Shown here: one piece after another, positions 55,668-64,000 of the stretch
Layout: every line of letters begins with the position of its first letter
How positions within the stretch are numbered: position 1 is the stretch's first letter
Source: an uncultured Sphingomonadaceae bacterium
GTDB taxonomy: Bacteria > Pseudomonadota > Alphaproteobacteria > Sphingomonadales > Sphingomonadaceae
Length of the DNA stretch: 64,000 bases
Assembly (NCBI GenBank): GCA_947495985.1
Contig: CANMBD010000001.1
Coordinates: forward strand, 1,054,001 to 1,118,000
Reading direction: 5' to 3'
Program-made: the position numbers and the translations under genes
The notes under the pieces: model-generated
Database searches by the model: none
The model's input: only the letters and a program-made list of their open reading frames with translations
What the model was told of the DNA's origin: nothing

Positions 55668-56848
55668 GATTCCGGCGCCTTATAGTCAGCAGCACCGGCG
55701 GATAGCTTTTCGATGAACGTTGCGATATGGCTTTCATCAATGTTGAGCGGCGGTAAAATCCGCAAGGTATTGTCGCCCGCGGCCACAGTCAGCAAACCGT
55801 GGTTGTCGCGCAAATGAGCCACAAAGGATCTGGTTTCCTGCGTCATTGTAATACCAAGCATCAGACCATGTCCCCGTACTCCGGTAAATAGCCCCGGGTA
55901 GTTGCCGATAAACTGTTCAATTGCTGCCCGGAGTTTTCCGCCGATATCGCGAACATGTTCCAGAAATTCATCGTTGGCGACAACATCCCAAACCGCATTG
56001 CCCGCAGCCATAGCCAATGGATTACCACCATAGGTTGAGCCATGGGTGCCGGGCACCATGCCTCGCGCCGCTTCTTCGGTTGCCAAGCAGGCGCCAAAAG
56101 GAAAACCGCCACCGATCCCTTTCGCGCTTGCCATAATATCTGGCTTTATATCGTAAAGTTCGTGGGCATAGAGCGCTCCGGTCCGAGCGACACCGCATTG
56201 CACTTCGTCAAGGATCAACAATATACCACGCTTGTCAGCCAATGCGCGAAGACCTTTCATGAAGGCTTCGGAGGCTGGACGGATACCGCCTTCACCTTGG
56301 ATCGGCTCTACCAGGAATGCGGCGGTTTTCGGACCAATCGCAGCCTCCGCGCCTTCAAGATCATCAAAGTCCACATATTTGAATCCAGCAAGAAGGGGAG
56401 AGAACCCGTGGTGCATCTTTTCTTGGTTGGATGCGGATATGGTTGCCATTGTCCGGCCATGGAAAGCATTTTTGAATGTGATGATTTCAAACCGATCACT
56501 GTCTTGGGACTGATGATATACCCGCGCGGTTTTAATCGCACATTCCACTGCCTCGGCGCCGCTATTGGTAAAGAAAACTGTGTCGGCAAAAGTTGTATCG
56601 ACCAGCCGTTGCGCCAGTTTTTCACCTTGTGGACTGCCGTAGAGATTTGACACATGCATAAGCGTCGTGGCTTGCTCCTGTATCGCCTTTGTCAGATGCG
56701 GATGACCGTGGCCTAAAAGATTCACAGCAATACCGGTCGCAAAATCAAGTGCACGGCTACCATCTTCGGAAATCAGCCAGGCGCCCTCACCTCGGACAGG
56801 ACGAAAACCACACCGGGGATAAACGGGCATAAGCGGTGTAATAGTCAT
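55664..56848 (-). CDS. argD: Acetylornithine/succinyldiaminopimelate aminotransferase
   Basis: A 394-aa class-III aminotransferase. The pyridoxal-phosphate Lys lies in [15 protein letters not shown], the [15 protein letters not shown] loop binds phosphate, and LILDEVQCG is the PLP-ring Asp motif. It acts in arginine synthesis and likely also in lysine synthesis. An AAAAGGA ribosome-binding site precedes the ATG, and a terminator-like hairpin sits in the leader (listed next). Confidence 0.94.
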   Translation of the reverse strand: MTITPLMPVYPRCGFRPVRGEGAWLISEDGSRALDFATGIAVNLLGHGHPHLTKAIQEQATTLMHVSNLYGSPQGEKLAQRLVDTTFADTVFFTNSGAEAVECAIKTARVYHQSQDSDRFEIITFKNAFHGRTMATISASNQEKMHHGFSPLLAGFKYVDFDDLEGAEAAIGPKTAAFLVEPIQGEGGIRPASEAFMKGLRALADKRGILLILDEVQCGVARTGALYAHELYDIKPDIMASAKGIGGGFPFGACLATEEAARGMVPGTHGSTYGGNPLAMAAGNAVWDVVANDEFLEHVRDIGGKLRAAIEQFIGNYPGLFTGVRGHGLMLGITMTQETRSFVAHLRDNHGLLTVAAGDNTLRILPPLNIDESHIATFIEKLSAGAADYKAPES

Positions 56849-56867
56849 GGCTAGAATCCTTTTATGA

Positions 56868-56899
56868 TAAAACAGAAAAGGCGACCCGATTGGCCGCCT
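56868..56899 (-). promoter_or_regulatory. Terminator-like hairpin in the argD leader (candidate attenuator)
   Basis: On the minus strand AGGCGGCC and GGTCGCCT (56879-56899) form an 8-bp stem with one G:U pair around AATCG, followed by TTTCTGTTTT. No gene lies upstream on this strand before the divergent katG, so the hairpin would act on the argD transcript itself. A short upstream hairpin (AAGCA/TGCTT) precedes it and might be an alternative structure. Confidence 0.5.
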
Positions 56900-56999
56900 C
56901 TCTCAAGCAGTGCTGCTTATATGCATGAACTCCATAACGGTCAATCATTGCGGAATGATGGGAGATGCAATCGGGCTCCTTTCGCTTAATCGATTGAGG

Positions 57000-57052
57000 C
57001 AATTAAACAGAGTGTTTTAATTGATTTAGCTGGCTGACGATTCTGTATTATA
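57000..57052 (+). promoter_or_regulatory. Inverted repeat and putative -10 upstream of katG
   Basis: CAATTAAA (57000-57007) and TTTAATTG (57016-57023) are perfect arms around 8 bp. TATTAT at 57047-57052 is a plausible -10, placing the repeat across the -35 region, about 84 bp before the start codon. It may bind a peroxide- or iron-responsive regulator; it does not match the textbook OxyR or Fur consensus well. Confidence 0.42.
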
Positions 57053-57079
57053 ACGGTCAACATCAGCAGTTATGCATGA

Positions 57080-59305
<2,226 letters not shown>

Positions 59306-59324
59306 ATAGATCTAAAATCTTAAA

Positions 59325-59363
59325 CTAAAAAGACGGCTCGCTGGGAAACCGGCGGGCCGTTTT
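59325..59363. terminator. Bidirectional intrinsic terminator katG/GFA
   Basis: ACGGCTCGCTGG (59333-59344) and CCGGCGGGCCGT (59349-59360) form a 12-bp stem with two G:U pairs and a GAAA tetraloop. T residues follow on the plus strand (59360-59363), and A residues precede (59325-59331), so it can stop katG and, from the other side, the GFA gene whose stop codon is at its edge. Confidence 0.85.
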
Positions 59364-59734
59364 CATTGGAGCTGGGCTTTTGATGCTTCCCAATTCTGTC
59401 CGTCAAACTTGGTGATGTTCGGCTGCAAATCATGCCCAGCATCCAGGCAGTTATAATTGACGCTCCAGCAATCAGGGTGTGATCGCGGCTGATAGAAGCT
59501 TTTGATCCCGCAATGCCGGCAAAACAGATGATCCGCTTGCCCGCTGCCAAATTTATAGCTGGTCAGGTCACTCTCGCCTTGCAGCAGATCAAACTGATCA
59601 TGCGGAATGAAGAGGTGCAAAAAGCCCGTGCGCGCACAGATCGAGCAATTGCAATAGAGCATTTCCGGCTGCGCCTCGGTTTGCGCAGCGAACCGCACGG
59701 CACCGCAATGGCAACCGCCAGCGACGTCAATCAT
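59363..59734 (-). CDS. GFA/CENP-V family zinc protein
   Basis: A 123-aa protein with the GFA zinc motifs: [21 protein letters not shown], and [13 protein letters not shown]. Members bind zinc through Cys residues and are named after glutathione-dependent formaldehyde activation, though most are uncharacterised. It overlaps the OsmC gene by 4 bp, which hints at a shared stress-related role. Confidence 0.85.
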   Translation of the reverse strand: MIDVAGGCHCGAVRFAAQTEAQPEMLYCNCSICARTGFLHLFIPHDQFDLLQGESDLTSYKFGSGQADHLFCRHCGIKSFYQPRSHPDCWSVNYNCLDAGHDLQPNITKFDGQNWEASKAQLQ

Positions 59735-60171
59735 GGCTGTACCAGTGTTTCATGAATGTCGATGCGATTTTCCAAGGTCCTGTGCACCGGGCATTTTCCT
59801 GCAATTTCCATCAGTTTTTGCCGTTGCTCATCAGACAAATTTCCATGCAAGGTAATCGTCCGGTCAATCACATCAATGCGGTTGTCGTCATTGTTGCAGG
59901 TCGCACAATCATCAACATGATCGCGGCTATGCTCCAGTTCGATATGCACACCTTCCAAAGGGATGTCTTTGCGGTCGGCATACATTTTCATCGTCATCGA
60001 AGTGCAGGTCCCCAATGCCGCGAGCAACAGATCATAAGGCGACGGACCTGTATCATCTCCGCCAAATGACTCGGGTTCATCAGCAAGAAAAACATGTTTT
60101 CCTACCCGAACCGTCTGCTGAAACTTACCGCTGGCGCTTTCTACAGAGACAATGGAAGGATTGGTGGCCAT
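59731..60171 (-). CDS. OsmC/Ohr family protein
   Basis: A 146-aa protein with the OsmC fold pattern: [20 protein letters not shown] carries the first redox Cys and its helix, and KCPVHRTL the second. Members reduce organic hydroperoxides by thiol chemistry. It follows glmS by 3 bp and couples to the GFA gene, so it is part of a glmS-osmC-gfa transcript. Confidence 0.86.
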   Translation of the reverse strand: MATNPSIVSVESASGKFQQTVRVGKHVFLADEPESFGGDDTGPSPYDLLLAALGTCTSMTMKMYADRKDIPLEGVHIELEHSRDHVDDCATCNNDDNRIDVIDRTITLHGNLSDEQRQKLMEIAGKCPVHRTLENRIDIHETLVQP

Positions 60172-60174
60172 ATT

Positions 60175-61998
60175 CTACTCCACAGTTACTGATTTCGCGA
60201 GATTGCGAGGTTGGTCAACGTCCGTACCTTTTGCAACCGCCACGTGATAGGCAAGCAACTGGACGGGCACGGCATATACGAGCGGTGCGATCAGCGGATG
60301 AACCTTTGGCATCTCAATCGTCGCCATACACCCCTCGCCGGCTTCTGCCAAACCGGCTGCATCGGAAATCAGCACGACCTTGCCACCTCGCGCCATCACC
60401 TCCTGCATATTGCTGACTGTTTTTTCGAATAGCGGGCCGGATGGTGCCAACACGATAACTGGCACGGCTTCGTCAATCAGCGCGATGGGCCCGTGCTTCA
60501 TTTCGCCTGATGCATAGCCCTCGGCATGGATATAGCTTATCTCTTTCAGCTTCAGCGCACCCTCCAATGCCAGCGGATAGTCCGGACCACGACCCAGATA
60601 GAGCACATCCCGTGCCGGCGCGATCAGATGGGCCATATCGGCTATGTCCTCGTCATGAGCGAGCGCTGCATTTAGCGCAGCTGGTGCTTCGGTCAGATGC
60701 TCGACGACTTCATGCTCTTCGCTACGCGTCATCTTGCCTTTGACCACGGCGAGATGCGCTGCCAGCGCCGCCAATACGGCCAACTGACAAGAAAAGGCCT
60801 TGGTCGAAGCTACCCCGATTTCGGGGCCAGCATGGGTGGGTAACAATAGATCTGCCTCGCGTGCCATGGAACTGGTCGGGACATTGACCACCACTGCGAT
60901 TTTCTGGCCTTGCTCCTTACTGTGGCGCAGCGCGGCCAACGTGTCCGCCGTCTCGCCAGACTGTGAGATAAACAGCGCCAGCCCGCCCGGCTCCAGCACG
61001 GGATCGCGGTAACGAAATTCTGATGCCACATCCAGATCCACCGGCAACCGCGCAAAGGTTTCGAACCAATATTTAGCCACCATCCCGGCATAATAGCTGG
61101 TGCCGCAAGCGACGATGGTGATCCGCTTGATATCCTTGAGATCAAAATCCATCTGCGGCAGTGCGACTTGCTGCTCGAGTGGCCGGATGTAGCTTTGCAG
61201 GGTTTGCGCCACCACCGTTGGCTGCTCGAAAATCTCTTTCTGCATATAGTGGCGATATTGCCCCTTTTCGATGGTTGCCGCCGACACACCAGAGGTTGTC
61301 ACTTCGCGCTCCACCGGATTGTTGGCGCTATCGAAAATCTGGGCGCCGTCACCGTTAATCACAACCCAGTCGCCTTCTTCCAGATAGGCGATTTTCTGAG
61401 TCAGCGGGGCCAATGCCAGCGCATCTGAACCGAGATAGGTTTCACCTTCGCCATAACCGACCACCAAGGGCGATCCGAGCCGCGCACCGATCAACAGATC
61501 CGGGTTCGACTTGAACGCAATGGCCAGCGCAAAGGCACCGCGCAGCTGCGGCAATACCGTCTGCACAGCCTCTTGCGGAGATTTGCCGGCCTCGACCTGC
61601 TCGCTGACCAGATGCGCCACGACTTCAGTATCAGTTTCGCTCTCAAAACTGCGACCCCGCGCCGATAATTCTTCGCGCAATGGCTTGAAATTCTCGATAA
61701 TACCGTTGTGGACCAGCGCCACTTCACTGGTCGCATGCGGATGGGCGTTGTTTGTCGTCGGTGCACCATGGGTCGCCCAGCGGGTATGGGCAATGCCGAT
61801 CATTCCCGGAGCATCTTCCTTTTTCAGCACCTCGACGAGGTTGATCAGCTTACCCTCAGCGCGGCGGCGGATCAGTTGGCCATCATGAACCGTGCAGACG
61901 CCGGCGCTGTCATAGCCGCGATATTCCATCCGCTTGAGACCATCGACGAGGCGATCCGAGACCGCATCCTTGCCAACAATTCCGATAATTCCGCACAT
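60175..61998 (-). CDS. glmS: Glutamine-fructose-6-phosphate aminotransferase (isomerizing)
   Basis: A 607-aa enzyme with the N-terminal nucleophile Cys2 (MCGIIGIVG), the glutaminase domain to ~residue 240 and two SIS domains to the C-terminus (CGTSYYAGM, SQSGETADTLAAL). It makes glucosamine-6-phosphate, the first step to UDP-GlcNAc. glmU, which performs the last steps, lies at the window edge on the same strand, separated by an acetyltransferase and a toxin-antitoxin pair. I see no glmS ribozyme upstream. Confidence 0.95.
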   Translation of the reverse strand: MCGIIGIVGKDAVSDRLVDGLKRMEYRGYDSAGVCTVHDGQLIRRRAEGKLINLVEVLKKEDAPGMIGIAHTRWATHGAPTTNNAHPHATSEVALVHNGIIENFKPLREELSARGRSFESETDTEVVAHLVSEQVEAGKSPQEAVQTVLPQLRGAFALAIAFKSNPDLLIGARLGSPLVVGYGEGETYLGSDALALAPLTQKIAYLEEGDWVVINGDGAQIFDSANNPVEREVTTSGVSAATIEKGQYRHYMQKEIFEQPTVVAQTLQSYIRPLEQQVALPQMDFDLKDIKRITIVACGTSYYAGMVAKYWFETFARLPVDLDVASEFRYRDPVLEPGGLALFISQSGETADTLAALRHSKEQGQKIAVVVNVPTSSMAREADLLLPTHAGPEIGVASTKAFSCQLAVLAALAAHLAVVKGKMTRSEEHEVVEHLTEAPAALNAALAHDEDIADMAHLIAPARDVLYLGRGPDYPLALEGALKLKEISYIHAEGYASGEMKHGPIALIDEAVPVIVLAPSGPLFEKTVSNMQEVMARGGKVVLISDAAGLAEAGEGCMATIEMPKVHPLIAPLVYAVPVQLLAYHVAVAKGTDVDQPRNLAKSVTVE

Positions 61999-62015
61999 AG
62001 TCTGAGGCTTTCTTC

Positions 62016-62384
62016 TTAGAGAGTATAGGGGACGCGAATACCCGGCATTTCCGCCGGGAAGTCACGCGTGTTTCGTGTGATCAGGATGCGCCCGGTAAGC
62101 TGAGCAGAGGCGAGAATGACGGCATCCATCGCTTTCAGACGCCGCCGGTCACTGCGCAGCAAGGCTGCCCGCCGACCGATTTCCTCATTCACCTCAATGA
62201 CGTTGAAAAAGGAGAGAAATGCCTCCGCCCGGTCGCCATCGTCCGGCAGCGCCCGGGTCAACACTTCGACCCAGGTCAGGCGGCTGATATAGCGGCGGTC
62301 ATAACGCTGCAGCTCGACATTGGCGCGGCCAACATCATTAAGCGCGTCAAACAGGATATTGCTGTCGAATACCGCTTCGTTCAC
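62016..62384 (-). CDS. PIN-domain toxin (VapC-like)
   Basis: A 122-aa protein with GTG start overlapping the antitoxin stop (GTGA). The PIN acidic residues are visible: Asp in FDSNILFD, Glu in TWVEVL, Asp in AMDAVILAS and Asp in TRNTRDFP. PIN toxins are Mg-dependent RNases, often cutting tRNA or rRNA. It is translationally coupled to the upstream antitoxin. Confidence 0.85.
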   Translation of the reverse strand: MNEAVFDSNILFDALNDVGRANVELQRYDRRYISRLTWVEVLTRALPDDGDRAEAFLSFFNVIEVNEEIGRRAALLRSDRRRLKAMDAVILASAQLTGRILITRNTRDFPAEMPGIRVPYTL

Positions 62385-62713
62385 AAGGCGTCCTTCTTGC
62401 GATAACGCTCGGCTTCGCGGTCATCATCAGCGTCGAAAAGATCAGGGAATTCCTTGCGCACGTCCCAGTAATCAGGGTCCCAGGGCCGCGTCCAGGACGC
62501 GCGTTCGCGCCGCTGCCAAGCGACCGGATCACCCACTTCCCGGCGATCGCGCCACATACCGAAATATTTCTCGATCCCCTGTTTAGAGGCATCCGCCCGA
62601 AAGGCCGCCACCGCATCACGCAACAATTGCGCCCGCGACGTCCCCTGCGCCGCCGCCTGTGCGTCGAGCCACTGGACATCTTCTTCGGATAGATCAGCAA
62701 GAATGCGAGTCAT
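62381..62713 (-). CDS. Ribbon-helix-helix antitoxin
   Basis: A 110-aa protein. The N-terminus (RILADLSEEDVQWLDAQAAAQGTSRAQLLRDAVAAF) has the short strand and two helices of the RHH fold; the Trp/Arg-rich C-terminus should bind the toxin. It should repress its own operon by binding the A/T palindromes that directly abut its start codon. Confidence 0.8.
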   Translation of the reverse strand: MTRILADLSEEDVQWLDAQAAAQGTSRAQLLRDAVAAFRADASKQGIEKYFGMWRDRREVGDPVAWQRRERASWTRPWDPDYWDVRKEFPDLFDADDDREAERYRKKDAL

Positions 62714-62743
62714 GATATATCGATATCATATCATGATATCATG
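62712..62743. promoter_or_regulatory. Palindromic operator of the toxin-antitoxin operon
   Basis: ATGATAT-ATCG-ATATCAT (62712-62729) is immediately followed by the perfect 12-bp palindrome CATGATATCATG (62732-62743). The half-site ATGATAT recurs four times, as RHH repressors prefer. The first arm contains the antitoxin start codon (62711-62713), so binding would block both RNA polymerase and ribosome access. Confidence 0.7.
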
Positions 62744-62749
62744 TCAAGT

Positions 62750-63259
62750 CTAACCGGATTGCGGCAAGATATAAATATTTCTGTCCAGCCCGTCCGGAAA
62801 GCAACTTCGCTTCTCAACGACACCACCAAGCTTCTCTACAAGCCGCCGAGCTGGAATATTATCATCATTCATGTACGTTCGCACTGCGTCCCATTCCAGA
62901 TGGTTGTAGCCGAATCTGATAACGGCCTTGGAAAGCTCTATTGCCAGGCCCTGCCGCCGGAAATCGGGCATGATCCACCAGGTCAATTCCGGACAAGGCC
63001 ATCCTTGCGGATAGACCAAACCGGCTCCGCCCACCATGTTTCCGGAATCCTTGTGATAGGCGGACCACATTCCGAAGCCGCGGAGTGTCCAGTGGCCGAT
63101 ATCATATGCCAATTTCCGCCAAGCCTGTTCTGCGCTTAGTGGGCCTCCATAGGCCGCTGATCCAATTTCATCGGCATAAAATCTAAGGTAGACGTCAAAA
63201 TCATCTTGCCCCGGTGCGCGAAGAAACAGTCTTTCCGTTTCGATTTCGAGAATACTCAC
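62750..63259 (-). CDS. GNAT-family (RimJ/RimL-like) N-acetyltransferase
   Basis: A 169-aa protein starting best at GTG 63259, just after the glmU stop; an ATG at 63295 would overlap glmU. The start LEIETERLFLRAP and the pattern SAYHKDSGNMVGGAGLVYP...QGLAIELSKAVIRFGYNHL are typical of RimJ/RimL-like acetyltransferases. Substrate unknown. It sits between glmU and the antitoxin operator. Confidence 0.82.
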   Translation of the reverse strand: MSILEIETERLFLRAPGQDDFDVYLRFYADEIGSAAYGGPLSAEQAWRKLAYDIGHWTLRGFGMWSAYHKDSGNMVGGAGLVYPQGWPCPELTWWIMPDFRRQGLAIELSKAVIRFGYNHLEWDAVRTYMNDDNIPARRLVEKLGGVVEKRSCFPDGLDRNIYILPQSG

Positions 63260-63269
63260 CGTTTGATTG

Positions 63270-64000
63270 TCACTTCCCCGCCTTCTTCTTCGCATTCACC
63301 GCATTAAACCGATCCGCCCAACCCTTTTTCGCGGTCTGTTCCGCCCGCACCAGCGCCAGATCACCAGCCCCCACATCCTTGGTCAGCGCTGCGCCAGCGC
63401 CGACTATCGCGCCGTCACCAATTGTCACCGGTGCCACCAATGCGCTGTTGCTGCCGATGAAGGCGCCTTTGCCGATCTTCGTCTTATATTTGAAATAGCC
63501 ATCATAATTGCAGGTGATCGTGCCCGCACCGATATTGGCGCCCTCACCCACTTCAGCGTCGCCCAGATAAGTCAGATGATTGGCCTTGGCGCCCTTACCC
63601 AGCACCGCCTTTTTCATCTCAACGAAATTGCCAATTTTTGAGCCTTCCTCGAGCACGGCTCCGGGCCGTAGTCGAGCGAAGGGACCGACATTGGTATTGG
63701 CGCCAATATTCGCGCCTTCGATGTGGCTATGGCCATAGATTCGCGCACCGCTGGCTACAGTGACGCCGGGTCCAAAAAAGACATTCGGTTCTATCACAAT
63801 ATCTGAAGAGAGCATTGTATCATGCGAAAACCAAACAGTTTCTGGTGCAATCAAGCTCACTCCATCGGCCATCGCCTGCGCCCGCCGGCGCTGTTGCCAT
63901 TCTCCCTCGACCGCGGCCAGTTCGGCGCGGCTGTTTACGCCCGCAACCTCGGCAGGATCATCCACCTCAATGACCGCACTGGCCTGCCCTGGCAGCATCA
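63270..64000 (-). CDS. glmU: Bifunctional UDP-N-acetylglucosamine pyrophosphorylase/acetyltransferase GlmU, C-terminal part
   Basis: About 243 residues are visible; the N-terminal uridyltransferase domain lies beyond the window edge. [10 protein letters not shown] marks the end of that domain, and the rest is a left-handed beta-helix of hexapeptide repeats with the acetyltransferase motif [10 protein letters not shown]. GlmU acetylates glucosamine-1-phosphate and makes UDP-GlcNAc for wall and lipopolysaccharide. It ends with a Lys-rich tail. Confidence 0.93.
   Translation of the reverse strand, partial: MLPGQASAVIEVDDPAEVAGVNSRAELAAVEGEWQQRRRAQAMADGVSLIAPETVWFSHDTMLSSDIVIEPNVFFGPGVTVASGARIYGHSHIEGANIGANTNVGPFARLRPGAVLEEGSKIGNFVEMKKAVLGKGAKANHLTYLGDAEVGEGANIGAGTITCNYDGYFKYKTKIGKGAFIGSNSALVAPVTIGDGAIVGAGAALTKDVGAGDLALVRAEQTAKKGWADRFNAVNAKKKAGK

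Noticed and set aside
60100..62020. glmS ribozyme
   Set aside because: This regulatory RNA is known from Gram-positive bacteria and the 5' region before glmS (about 17 bp) is too short to hold it.

Overview
The window looks like chromosomal DNA of a motile, aerobic sphingomonad (Alphaproteobacteria, Sphingomonadales; perhaps a Parasphingorhabdus/Sphingorhabdus/Sphingopyxis-type organism). The evidence is the gene content and order: an STN-type TonB receptor with FecI/FecR, a petABC operon divergent from trmL-hemF, argD-argF-hslO in one operon, and an alphaproteobacterial-type QueE. The genus is inference; no rRNA is present. I see no insertion sequence, phage gene or CRISPR array. Two tRNA genes (Met-CAT, Arg-TCT) are present.

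Layout. (1) 1-6.9 kb, surface and signalling: the C-terminal part of a YadA-type trimeric autotransporter, a periplasmic TPR-sensor GGDEF/EAL protein, and a subtilase autotransporter carrying an unusual array of about fifteen 7-residue repeats. (2) 7.2-12.7 kb, a probable carbohydrate/polyol uptake and redox module: SSS symporter converging on a TauD-like dioxygenase, an aldo/keto reductase, a Gfo/Idh/MocA dehydrogenase and a short-chain dehydrogenase; a 16-bp perfect palindrome precedes the symporter. (3) 12.9-17.2 kb, housekeeping and unknown genes, including a ferredoxin-reductase-like flavoprotein, a 2'-5' RNA ligase-like protein and the YhhQ queuosine-precursor transporter. (4) 17.3-25.9 kb, a cell-surface signalling locus: ECF sigma factor, FecR-type anti-sigma factor, STN-domain TonB-dependent receptor and a large exported M16 zinc protease. 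This resembles the receptor-plus-protease logic of the Fus/PqqL protein-import systems and is the strongest candidate for a poorly described system here. (5) 27.8-42.9 kb, a flagellar cluster fliEFGHIJKLMNOPQR-flhB-fliD-fliS on the minus strand, divergent from a short flagellin gene; the 619-bp divergent region holds a perfect operator-like inverted repeat and a perfect hairpin. (6) 43-51.7 kb, glycerol kinase, PilZ protein, the bc1 complex, trmL-hemF-acetyltransferase, lipB and a small acidic lipoprotein. (7) 51.7-56.9 kb, queE-queC, a candidate structured small RNA, a DUF3617-like exported protein, hslO-argF-argD with a terminator-like hairpin in the argD leader. (8) 57-64 kb, katG, a GFA protein, OsmC, glmS, a PIN/RHH toxin-antitoxin pair with a clear palindromic operator, a GNAT acetyltransferase and the 3' part of glmU.

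Most genes sit in tight operons with ATGA/TAATG overlaps. Several start codons were moved to internal ATG/GTG/TTG codons where a Shine-Dalgarno sequence, a signal peptide or the family's usual N-terminus supported it. All functional names come from reading the protein sequences and motifs; no database search was run.
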